This document shows positions 1 through 5,349 of a DNA stretch of 7,527 nt, piece after piece; within the stretch, counting starts at the first letter, position 1, and the number at the start of each line of letters is the position of its first letter. Origin of the DNA: Candidatus Methanophagales archaeon (GTDB lineage: Archaea; Halobacteriota; Syntropharchaeia; Alkanophagales; Methanospirareceae); contig DAOUUS010000072.1 in NCBI GenBank assembly GCA_030668065.1, positions 1 to 7,527 on the forward strand, read 5' to 3'. The notes beneath the pieces are model-generated. The model saw nothing but the letters and a program-made list of their open reading frames with translations, was not told the origin of the DNA and ran no database searches. A program made the translations under genes and the position numbers.

Positions 1-710
1 AAATGCCCATTTGCGCTCACCACGGCACAAATCGAGCAGAACTTGCGCTGTCGTATGATGAGGGGTGATTTCTTCTTCAGAAAAGTTATTCGTGCGTATT
101 CTATTCTCGATCGGATACGGGGGAACCATTCAAAAGGGTGTACACCTGGATATGTCTGCGGAAACCATTTTTGAGCTTCCTGTAGCCGTGAGGCGATGCC
201 ATCAATGTCAATACCTCCGAAGGTCTTTAAGTCAGTGTAAGTAAAGACGGTGGATAAAGAAGCACGAGCGTTGGCTAGATTATATGTATCAACGACATTT
301 ATCCCAAAAAGGATTAACCATTGCAATTCTTGTGGAGCAGCTAACGACTCTTTTCGGATATTAACGAAGCGGTAAAAGGTTGACGGGGGTATTGGCTCTT
401 TTCCTTGTTCATGCCGGTTGTCATTTATCTCTCGAAGGATGTCGGACATCCTTCCTAAAGGCTTCTCTTTGAGTTGTTGGTCGATTAAAATGAAGTCGTC
501 CAGAATAATGGAAATCGTTCGTTGCCCCTGATATGTCAATTGGTTGAAAGCCGGATCGGTTGATGTCCAATAGTTTATCCGTTTTCTCAGAGCTTGTGAC
601 GATACCGGGATGTTTTTGGCTAATTTCGCAATGTCATTACCAGAATAGCCCCCTCTGATAATCTGGCATGTCATGAGGAAGTCCAAAACTTTAGTTTTGC
701 TTATTCTCAT
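1..710 (-). CDS. Putative DNA-binding, possibly transposase-like protein (N-terminal part, cut by window edge)
   Basis: Reading the minus strand from the ATG at 710 gives 236 codons without a stop up to the left edge, so the C-terminus lies outside the window. The protein starts MRISKTKVLDFLMTCQ. Residues about 5-50 look like a helix-turn-helix (GNDIAKLAKNIPVSSQALRKR). A second HTH-like stretch lies around residues 85-120 (RMSDILREIND followed by PPSTFYRFVNIRK). The last residues hold a CxxC pair (FCSIC) after a basic stretch. Two successive HTH-like segments before a longer body resemble the N-terminus of some DDE transposases or integrases, but no DDE motif is visible in the part present and I do not recognise the family. 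An in-frame stop lies shortly upstream and 710 is the only plausible ATG there. No clear Shine-Dalgarno is present. I am confident it is coding and unsure of function. Confidence 0.65.
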   Translation of the reverse strand, partial: MRISKTKVLDFLMTCQIIRGGYSGNDIAKLAKNIPVSSQALRKRINYWTSTDPAFNQLTYQGQRTISIILDDFILIDQQLKEKPLGRMSDILREINDNRHEQGKEPIPPSTFYRFVNIRKESLAAPQELQWLILFGINVVDTYNLANARASLSTVFTYTDLKTFGGIDIDGIASRLQEAQKWFPQTYPGVHPFEWFPRIRSRIEYARITFLKKKSPLIIRQRKFCSICAVVSANGH

Positions 711-726
711 AGGTCTCTCTATGAGA
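705..726. repeat. 8-bp inverted repeat over the start codon of the left-edge gene
   Basis: TCTCATAG at 705-712 and CTATGAGA at 719-726 are exact reverse complements around a 6-base loop. The repeat covers the ATG at 708-710. In the mRNA it would place the start codon in a hairpin stem; in DNA it could be an operator or a recombinase or transposase site. The match is seen directly; any function is inferred. Confidence 0.4.
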
Positions 727-839
727 CTAAAATCAAAACAGGATTTTTAATTTGATGGAGACAGTTTCGACTCAGAGAAAACTCCCACTATAAAGGTTTA
801 AAGTAGTGTAGTTTTTTAATTGTGGTTCTGCGTCTATAA
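711..839. other. Intergenic region between the left-edge gene and the DUF1638 gene
   Basis: No coding sequence is visible here. On the minus strand a TATA-like CTTTATA (about 789-795) sits roughly 80 bases before the ATG at 710 and could drive the left-edge gene. A weak inverted repeat (CACTA at 787-791, TAGTG about 804-808) precedes a plus-strand T6 tract. No plus-strand gene ends there, so a terminator call is not supported. Confidence 0.3.
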
Positions 840-1676
840 CTACTTGCTGCCATTGGAATCCTTCCGTAACGCATCAAGCATGACTTTTGACGACCCTTTC
901 ACCTGCTTTATCTCCAGCCCGAATTTCCTTGCAAAGTTTACGACAGTTTTCGCGAATGCCACGTCCTTCTCATCGGCTTCGGAATAGCATATCTTTACGA
1001 CACGTTTGTAATGGTTCGTCAATATTTTTATTATTTTCGGTGTATCCGCAGCGGCATTTCGGTTCATGCGACCCGCGGTGATATTAATAGCCGATTCCAG
1101 GATTACTTGCGGCTCTTTTATGATAGAAGCGCCAGCAGGACTCATAAAAAAAGTGCCTATCTCTTCGCGTAGTAGCGACTGCACCTTTGACTTACCAATT
1201 GCAATTTCTATACAATTGTTCAGTATTTGCCCTTCTCCGTCTCGCGGTATTACCACCGGGACATCAGCACCGCGGATGACTCGCTCTACTTCTTGAGCAC
1301 TGTTTCCGCACAAGCCATATCCTAATACAACAATATCCGCCACAGAACTCAATTTCTTTAGCCCTTCGTCTATCTCAGCCAGTAACTTATCCGGGTAATC
1401 ATGCAGCCTCAACTCTGTCACTTTAATGATCAAAGAATCCGTGATATTGTGTTCACGAATTTCCTTTATGATTCTTTCAAGTGTCTTCTCTTTTATCTTT
1501 ATTCCCGTATCTGCCAGGTCACCGAAAAAACGCTCTGTTACTTCTTTGTTTAGCACCCCGATCACAGGATTGATAGTCTCCGGCTGCACGAGAAACACAG
1601 TATCAATGCCCGTGTTTTCTATTACCGCTTTTATTTCGGTACTCAAAATCTCACATGTGAGGATTCCGATGTGCAT
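840..1676 (-). CDS. DUF1638 family protein
   Basis: This intact 278-residue protein begins MHIGILTCEILSTEI and carries the family-like glycine/cysteine motif YGLCGN at residues 120-125. It follows a hydrophobic strand (ADIVVLG) and precedes a second conserved-looking block, VPVVIPRDGEGQ (139-150), with C155 shortly after. The overall pattern fits DUF1638 (alternating strands and helices, no signal peptide, no membrane segment). The biochemical role of the family is not established. From general knowledge, members are common in methanogens and other corrinoid-methyltransferase users, often beside methyltransferase genes, but none is visible here. It lies 25 bases after the uL5 stop in the same direction, so it is probably the last gene of the S4e-uL5 transcript. 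That is an odd partner for ribosomal proteins. No Shine-Dalgarno is evident before ATG 1676. Confidence 0.8.
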   Translation of the reverse strand: MHIGILTCEILSTEIKAVIENTGIDTVFLVQPETINPVIGVLNKEVTERFFGDLADTGIKIKEKTLERIIKEIREHNITDSLIIKVTELRLHDYPDKLLAEIDEGLKKLSSVADIVVLGYGLCGNSAQEVERVIRGADVPVVIPRDGEGQILNNCIEIAIGKSKVQSLLREEIGTFFMSPAGASIIKEPQVILESAINITAGRMNRNAAADTPKIIKILTNHYKRVVKICYSEADEKDVAFAKTVVNFARKFGLEIKQVKGSSKVMLDALRKDSNGSK

Positions 1677-1678
1677 TT

Positions 1679-1688
1679 AAACCGGTTT
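1679..1688. repeat. 10-bp perfect palindrome just before the DUF1638 start
   Basis: AAACCGGTTT is self-complementary and ends two bases upstream of the DUF1638 start codon (1676) on the minus strand. It could be a binding site for a small dimeric regulator, but a 10-bp palindrome also arises by chance. Only one copy was noticed. Confidence 0.2.
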
Positions 1689-1701
1689 TTACTGTATACA
1701 T

Positions 1702-2223
1702 TTATTCCTCTTCTATCACGTCCACACCATATACATTCTCAAGGAACGCGATGCAATCCGCCCGCTTTATCCTATGCTTAGCCGGTATTTTCTGTTTCTG
1801 TATTCGCCGCTCTTGTATTCGGTACCCCGGCCGTTTTAAGGATACAGAAACGTCCATCCCAAAAATGCCTACTTTGGGGTCGTAAGGGATGCCAAAATCC
1901 GTGTGTTCCGCGATACCAAACGAGAAATTACCGATCGTGTCGAATTGATACGACATGAGGCGATTTTGTATGTTAAATGTGCGTTTGAGGAAGTCCGTTG
2001 CGCGGTCGCCTCTGAGCGTGACTTTACACGCAATTGCTTCGCCCTTTTTTATGCCAAATGTCTGTAAGGTCCTTTTAGAAGCTATTTTTATAGGTTTCTG
2101 ATTCGCAATTAATGGGTTACTCAAAAGTCTCTCTGCCTTTGCTAACGTCTCTCCGCTCTCTCCAACACTCATGTTTATCACTACTTTATCCACTTCTATA
2201 TTCCTCATCGAATTCTCAGACAT
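1702..2223 (-). CDS. rpl5: Large-subunit ribosomal protein uL5, archaeal type
   Basis: This 173-residue protein is the usual length for archaeal uL5. It binds 5S rRNA and forms part of the central protuberance, contacting P-site tRNA. Recognisable blocks are VDKVVINMSVGESGE (11-25), KRTLQTFGIKKGE (50-62), VTLRG (68-72), GNFSFGI (98-104) and GIFGMDVSVSLKRPGYRI (119-136). The N- and C-terminal uL5 domains cover about residues 8-60 and 65-165. ATG 2223 is supported by a strong Shine-Dalgarno. It lies 79 bases after S4e in the order normal for archaea, but uS14 does not follow; a DUF1638 gene takes its place. No damage is visible. Confidence 0.96.
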   Translation of the reverse strand: MSENSMRNIEVDKVVINMSVGESGETLAKAERLLSNPLIANQKPIKIASKRTLQTFGIKKGEAIACKVTLRGDRATDFLKRTFNIQNRLMSYQFDTIGNFSFGIAEHTDFGIPYDPKVGIFGMDVSVSLKRPGYRIQERRIQKQKIPAKHRIKRADCIAFLENVYGVDVIEEE

Positions 2224-2230
2224 TTATTTA

Positions 2231-2236
2231 CTCCTT
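2231..2236 (-). promoter_or_regulatory. Shine-Dalgarno for uL5
   Basis: AAGGAG on the minus strand lies 7 bases before ATG 2223. It supports this start and shows that this internal gene of the transcript uses SD-led initiation, while S4e, first in the transcript, has none. Confidence 0.7.
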
Positions 2237-2269
2237 CGTACGTTTTCCCTTTAACAAACAAGCTAATAT

Positions 2270-2287
2270 TACAATAGTACTGTTGTA
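2270..2287. repeat. 18-bp near-palindrome in the S4e-uL5 spacer
   Basis: TACAATAGT (2270-2278) and ACTGTTGTA (2279-2287) pair at 8 of 9 positions with no spacer. It lies in the unusually long gap between S4e and uL5. It could be a DNA operator for a dimeric protein or a weak mRNA structure. No function is shown. Confidence 0.25.
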
Positions 2288-2302
2288 TTTCGGATTGTGA
2301 AC

Positions 2303-3031
2303 TCATGAATTTTTGAACCCTGGTATCTCTACATTCTCTTCGCCCACTACGAATACATATTCTTCTATCGTCTCGAAACTGTCTCCGCCTTCCAGTGGCT
2401 TTATCTTTACCACATTGGATTCCGGGCTTCGTACAGTTCGTATCTCCTCTATTTCGCCCGTCTGCGCCGAATGCTTTCCACCTATTACCATCACTTTGCT
2501 GCCTTCCTTATATGCAAATTTCTGCAATATCTCGTTTGTATCCAATGAAATCATAATCGAATCGTGCGTTTTTATCTCCGCGCCAAGATCGTTGCTCGGT
2601 ATGATGTTCCGACCGTCATACAGGTTCAATTGTATCTGCCCGCCCTTTATCATCGTCTTGTTGTTCACCCTGCACAGTTTCCCTGACTCCGCTTCCGCTC
2701 CCAGCGCGACCAGCGATAATTTCCCTTTATGGTCCAATACCACCATATAATTCGCGTCTATGGCGGGGATGGAGATGATGTCAAAGATGCCAATCGGGAA
2801 CTTGTGATCCTTCCGCGGCTTACCGTCAATTAAGATGTTACCCTCGTGCAGTACCCGCTTCGCTTCTTTACTGTTATCCGCTAATTTCAGCACGTCTCGT
2901 ACAATTAATAGTAAAGGCATGCTCATATTCCTCTGATGCGGCCCCGGCATAGGCTTTACAGTCCAGTAAGCCGTCTTCCGTTCTATTCGCCAACTGCGTG
3001 GTGCCGCTATCCTCTTCTGATGTTTACCCAT
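2303..3031 (-). CDS. rps4e: Small-subunit ribosomal protein S4e
   Basis: This 242-residue protein of normal archaeal length is a component of the 30S subunit in archaea and eukaryotes, absent from bacteria. Domains in order are the basic N-terminal RS4NT segment (GKHQKRIAAPRSW, 2-14), an S4-type RNA-binding domain (about 40-105, including LIVRDVLKLADNSKEAKRVL), the central S4e domain (about 95-170, with RVNNKTMIKGGQIQLNLYDG) and a KOW motif (KEGSKVMVIGGKHSAQTG, 175-192). It is intact. It is the first gene of a minus-strand transcript with uL5 and DUF1638. In most archaea S4e follows uL14 and uL24 inside the spc-type cluster; here it begins at a divergent promoter opposite wecB, so the cluster has been broken up. 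The initiator has no Shine-Dalgarno, consistent with a short-leader transcript. Confidence 0.96.
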   Translation of the reverse strand: MGKHQKRIAAPRSWRIERKTAYWTVKPMPGPHQRNMSMPLLLIVRDVLKLADNSKEAKRVLHEGNILIDGKPRKDHKFPIGIFDIISIPAIDANYMVVLDHKGKLSLVALGAEAESGKLCRVNNKTMIKGGQIQLNLYDGRNIIPSNDLGAEIKTHDSIMISLDTNEILQKFAYKEGSKVMVIGGKHSAQTGEIEEIRTVRSPESNVVKIKPLEGGDSFETIEEYVFVVGEENVEIPGFKNS

Positions 3032-3076
3032 TTTCTTGCGTTGTTTAAGATGTTAAAGATAATAAAAGCTGTTGCA

Positions 3077-3087
3077 ATATATATTTA
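3077..3087 (-). promoter_or_regulatory. TATA box for the S4e operon
   Basis: The minus strand reads TAAATATATAT in an AT-rich context about 50 bases before the S4e start. Archaeal transcription starts about 25 bases downstream of TATA, which would leave a leader of roughly 25 bases. The position is well placed; the assignment is inferred from spacing and composition. Confidence 0.5.
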
Positions 3088-3114
3088 TTATTGAATTGAA
3101 AGGGAAAAGGATGT

Positions 3115-3130
3115 AGAAATATTATTAAAT
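3115..3130 (+). promoter_or_regulatory. BRE/TATA-like promoter for wecB
   Basis: AGAAATATTATTAAAT sits about 35-50 bases before the wecB ATG at 3165. The expected start about 25 bases downstream gives a leader of only about a dozen bases, which fits the lack of a strong Shine-Dalgarno. It faces the S4e promoter across the same 133-base divergent intergenic region. Confidence 0.45.
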
Positions 3131-3164
3131 ACCGCCCTCATATGAATTATATGGCAATATAGAG

Positions 3165-4226
3165 ATGAAAATAGCGTCAGTAATAGGAACAAGACCCAAC
3201 TTCGTTAAAGCAGCACCCGTATCTAGGGCGTTGAGAAAGAAATTCGATGAACTTATAATCCATACAGGTCAGCATTACGATTACGAGATGGACAAAATAT
3301 TCTTTGACGAATTACAAATTCCCGTGCCTGACTACCATTTAGGCGTTGGCTCGGGCTTGCATGGATTTCAAACAGGAGAGATAATGAAAAAAGTGGAGAA
3401 AGTATTCGTTGAAGAAAAACCGGACTTGGTATTGGTTTATGGTGATTGTAACTCAACATTAGCAGGTGCTTTAGTTGCATCAAAACTACATATAAAAGTA
3501 GCTCATATTGAAGCGGGATTACGGTCTTTTGATAAGAATATGCCCGAGGAAATAAACAGAGCCCTGGCAGACCACTGCTCCGACCTACTTTTTTGCCCTA
3601 CAAAAACTGCTGTGAACAATCTGGATAGAGAAGGACTCATAGAAGGAGTTTATCTAACCGGGGACGTTATGGTAGATGCGTTATTGCATAACAAAGACAT
3701 TTCCGCGCAGTCAAAAATAATAGAAGAACGGGGACTAAAAAGTAAGCATTATATCGTTGCTACTGTACATCGGCAGAGCAATACAGATAATAAAAAGAAT
3801 CTAAAAAGTATTGTGGCTGCCTTTTGTGAACTAAGTGAAAGGATTATTTTTCCTATGCACCCGAGAACGGAGAAGTTTTTGAAGAGATATGGCCTTTTTG
3901 ATGACCTAAGGAAGAAGGTCAACATCATCAAACCGCTTGGTCACATAGACTTTTTAAAGTTAATAAACAACGCAAAGAAGATATTAACAGATTCCGGTGG
4001 GCTACAGAAAGAGGCTTACATATTGAAAGTGCCGTGCATTACAATAAGAGATAATACTGAATGGGTTGAGACGGTAGAAGATGGCTGGAATGTGCTGGTT
4101 GGTGCGGATAAGGGGAAAATTATCGAAATAGGTAACACCTTTGCGCCGAAGAGAAAGCAAAGGCACGTTTTTGGTGATGGGGGAGCGAGTGAAAAAATTG
4201 TAAAGATAATGGGGGATTTACAATGA
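3165..4226 (+). CDS. wecB: UDP-N-acetylglucosamine 2-epimerase (non-hydrolysing)
   Basis: This intact 353-residue cytoplasmic GT-B-fold enzyme interconverts UDP-GlcNAc and UDP-ManNAc, supplying ManNAc-type sugars for surface glycans. Family blocks are clear: GTRPNFVKAAPV (8-19), HTGQHYDYEM (33-42), VYGDCNST (91-98), AHIEAGLRSFDKNMPEEINR (113-132), ATVHR (199-203), HPRTEKFL (232-239) and TDSGGLQKEA (275-284). By correspondence with E. coli WecB, likely catalytic residues are D94, E116, the PEE glutamate pair 128-129 and H202. The usual partner, UDP-ManNAc dehydrogenase (wecC), does not follow. The stop TGA overlaps the ATG of an RHH/UPF0175 gene. Glycosyltransferase and AsnB-like genes further on fit a glycan cluster. 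This is the only undamaged gene on the plus strand. Confidence 0.94.
   Translation: MKIASVIGTRPNFVKAAPVSRALRKKFDELIIHTGQHYDYEMDKIFFDELQIPVPDYHLGVGSGLHGFQTGEIMKKVEKVFVEEKPDLVLVYGDCNSTLAGALVASKLHIKVAHIEAGLRSFDKNMPEEINRALADHCSDLLFCPTKTAVNNLDREGLIEGVYLTGDVMVDALLHNKDISAQSKIIEERGLKSKHYIVATVHRQSNTDNKKNLKSIVAAFCELSERIIFPMHPRTEKFLKRYGLFDDLRKKVNIIKPLGHIDFLKLINNAKKILTDSGGLQKEAYILKVPCITIRDNTEWVETVEDGWNVLVGADKGKIIEIGNTFAPKRKQRHVFGDGGASEKIVKIMGDLQ
4211..4216 (+). promoter_or_regulatory. Shine-Dalgarno-like GGGGGA before the RHH gene
   Basis: GGGGGA lies inside the wecB 3' end, 6 bases before the ATG at 4223. Together with the ATGA overlap it indicates translational coupling of the RHH gene to wecB. Confidence 0.45.
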
Positions 4227-4524
4227 AGATTGTCGTGACCATGCGCTTACCCAAAGAGGTTATAAACGAATTGGATGACATTGCAAGGGAAGAGCATCTT
4301 GACCGGGTATCCTTGATAAGAAAGATGCTGTTTGAAGATGTGAGGAGTATCTGTTAAAGAGAGCAGCAGAGAGATATATGAAAGGAAGGATAAGTATAGA
4401 AGAGACGGCAGTTAGGGCAAAAGTTAACGTGTGGGGAATGGTTGAATATCTAAGAGAGAAAAATATAAACCCTCCACCAGAGACCTTAGAAGAGCGGAAG
4501 GCGGGATTGGCACGGACTGAATAG
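4223..4524 (+). pseudogene. RHH plus UPF0175 antitoxin-like DNA-binding protein, frameshifted
   Basis: From ATG 4223 a ribbon-helix-helix segment is read, MKIVVTMRLPKEVINELD followed by IAREEHLDRVSLIRKML, and it stops at TAA 4355-4357 after 44 codons. In the -1 frame the protein continues from about 4345 as EYLLKRAAERYMKGRISIEE, ending with TAG at 4522-4524. The second part is a UPF0175-type helix-turn-helix (ISIEETAVRAKVNVWGMVEYL). Adding one G to the GG at 4344-4345 (giving V-R-E-Y-L) restores a continuous 100-residue protein. Such two-domain proteins commonly act as antitoxins and autorepressors beside PIN-domain (DUF3368-type) toxins, from family knowledge; no PIN gene follows here. The start overlaps the wecB stop (ATGA). 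It may be real decay or a sequencing error. Confidence 0.8.
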
Positions 4525-4567
4525 ATTTTGAGGTAGTATGTGTCTTGTTTAAGCGAGCAATGAACGG

Positions 4568-4575
4568 ATATATAA
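4568..4575 (+). promoter_or_regulatory. TATA box for the DUF5678 gene
   Basis: ATATATAA lies about 40 bases before ATG 4612, in an 87-base spacer after the UPF0175 stop that has no other recognised content. It predicts a leader of about 15 bases, enough to include the GGCGAG before the start. This suggests that the small-gene module has its own promoter. Confidence 0.45.
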
Positions 4576-4611
4576 CTATGAGAAACAATACGGTAGTTAA
4601 AGGCGAGAAAG

Positions 4612-4819
4612 ATGGATGCGCATGAATATTTGCTAAAGCATTCGCAGGAACTCTCGGAGAAATATCCCGGGAAGTATATCGCCATTGTTGGCGACAAAAT
4701 GGTTGCCATGGGCCATGATGAGCTTGAGGTGTTTAAGGAGGCAAAGGAAAAATACCAGGATAAAGAGGTATCTATCGCTTACTTACCAACGGATGATAGA
4801 AATGGTGACGTTGCTATGA
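4612..4819 (+). pseudogene. DUF5678 domain protein, fused to the next gene by a +1 insertion
   Basis: Residues 1-60 (MDAHEYLLKHSQELSEKYPG, IAIVGDKMVAMG, EVSIAYLPTDD) match the small DUF5678 pattern: a short helix, then a beta strand with an IAI(V)-GD turn, then a helix and a final strand. Its function is unknown. As written, the frame runs on into the retropepsin-like gene and stops at 5091. If one base is removed at about 4798, the frame ends D-D-E-M-V-T-L-L and stops at TGA 4817-4819. That gives a 68-residue protein whose stop overlaps ATG 4816 of the next gene (ATGA). This tidy coupling makes a one-base insertion the best explanation; a genuine fusion is the alternative. GGCGAG about 7 bases before ATG 4612 may act as Shine-Dalgarno. 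Confidence 0.7.
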
Positions 4820-5042
4820 GATTTCCGTACGTTCAATTCAGGGGCAAGGTTGCGCCAATCGTTCCAATCAGATTACAATTCAACTTGCAGATGATGAGTT
4901 TGAGGCGATGGTCGTATTTTCAAGACGGCTTGGCATCGGATTCAACATCATCGGGAGAAAGGACGTATTTGAAAGGTTTAAAATTTGCTTTGATGAAAAG
5001 AAGAAGGTTGTTGAGAGAAGAGGAATCGTCTTTTTTAAGTAA
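4816..5042 (+). pseudogene. Retropepsin-like aspartic protease remnant lacking the active site
   Basis: The N-terminus MRFPYVQFRGKVAPIVPIRL starts at ATG 4816. The C-terminal part is in another frame from about 4872 to TAA 5040-5042: ITIQLADDEFEAMVVFSRRL, then GIGFNIIGRKDVFERFKICF, then a charged tail. Both ends fit small archaeal retropepsin-like proteins of about 120 residues, whose family signature is a catalytic D-S/T-G triad in the middle with the C-terminal strand-helix ending GFNIIGRxxxFxxF. The middle with the DSG/DTG triad is absent: the two halves meet near 4869-4880. By comparison with the family layout roughly 50 codons have been lost, with a frame change. The product would be inactive. 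The ATGA overlap with DUF5678 suggests the two were cotranslated. The family assignment is from recalled pattern, not a search. Confidence 0.65.
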
Positions 5043-5050
5043 TGTGATCA

Positions 5051-5057
5051 AGGAGGG
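5051..5057 (+). promoter_or_regulatory. Strong Shine-Dalgarno selecting a TTG start
   Basis: AGGAGGG lies 8 bases before TTG 5066. It is the strongest ribosome-binding site in the window and decides the unusual TTG start of the HEPN-like gene, for which no nearby ATG exists. Confidence 0.65.
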
Positions 5058-5065
5058 CGTTTTCG

Positions 5066-5248
5066 TTGAAAGAGGTAAAGTTATTGCTTGAGAGGGCGGC
5101 GACGAAAATATCGGCGGCAAAGGTGCTACTCAGAGAAGGGTATTTTGATGATGCCTATTCAATGACTAAGTCAGTACAGAAAGAGACGTTCAGCAGGGTG
5201 GTACGAAAGTACTGCAATAATTTATATATAGTAGCGTGCCGAACCTGA
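5066..5248 (+). pseudogene. HEPN-domain protein remnant (N-terminus only)
   Basis: From TTG 5066, residues about 1-29 (VKLLLERAATKISAAKVLLR then EGYFDDA) match the first helix and turn of archaeal HEPN-domain proteins of the UPF0332 type. In the family this is normally followed by an S-R-A-Y-Y-(S/A)-M helix and further helices, about 120-130 residues in all. Here DDA is followed directly by YSMTKS, as if the start of that helix had been deleted. The remaining residues are unrecognised and end at TGA 5246-5248, giving 60 residues in all. HEPN proteins often act as RNases or partners of MNT nucleotidyltransferases in toxin-antitoxin pairs; no MNT gene is present. The gene begins 23 bases after the retropepsin remnant. 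The strong SD and TTG support past translation. Confidence 0.5.
5216..5231 (+). promoter_or_regulatory. TATA-like box inside the HEPN remnant
   Basis: AATAATTTATATATAG resembles a strong archaeal TATA element on the plus strand, predicting a start near 5250-5256. It would give a leader of about 95 bases before the half-glycosyltransferase at 5350, or a short untranslated RNA. Its position within the remnant frame supports the view that the frame's tail is not functional coding sequence. Confidence 0.3.
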
Positions 5249-5349
5249 ATTGACCGGATGATAAGAGGGTGGCATGAGTACAGCGGATGCTGTCTATGTG
5301 GTCTATTGACTGCGTTATAGCGCAATCCCTGCAAATATAGGGGCGAATT
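5249..5349 (+). other. Gap between the HEPN remnant and the half-glycosyltransferase
   Basis: No coding sequence and no trace of the missing glycosyltransferase N-terminal domain were found in any plus-strand frame. Two weak hairpins are present: TGCG-TTATAG-CGCA at about 5311-5324, and CCCT (5327-5330) with AGGG (5339-5342). The AGGGGCGAATTATG that follows looks like the edge of a repeat but has no second copy here. This is probably a deletion scar. Confidence 0.3.

Noticed and set aside
781..820. Plus-strand terminator at the T6 tract near 812-818
   Set aside because: No plus-strand gene ends nearby and the preceding inverted repeat has only 5-bp arms with a long loop.
887..1680. Plus-strand frames opposite the DUF1638 gene
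   Set aside because: These are antisense shadows of a well-formed 278-codon gene, with low-complexity serine/arginine-rich products.
2303..2305. Hidden uS14 gene between uL5 and DUF1638, or uL24 before S4e
   Set aside because: The 25-base gap after uL5 and the 133-base gap before S4e are too short or lack any coding frame with the CxxC pattern of uS14 or the KOW motif of uL24.
4260..4709. Minus-strand frame of 149 codons across the RHH and DUF5678 genes
   Set aside because: The plus strand over the same bases encodes recognisable RHH, UPF0175 and DUF5678 segments; the minus-strand product is serine/leucine-rich with no recognisable domain and no ribosome-binding site.
5259..5320. C/D-box guide RNA starting at the ATGATAA-like sequence
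   Set aside because: The C box has a mismatch and no CTGA D box is present at a suitable distance.
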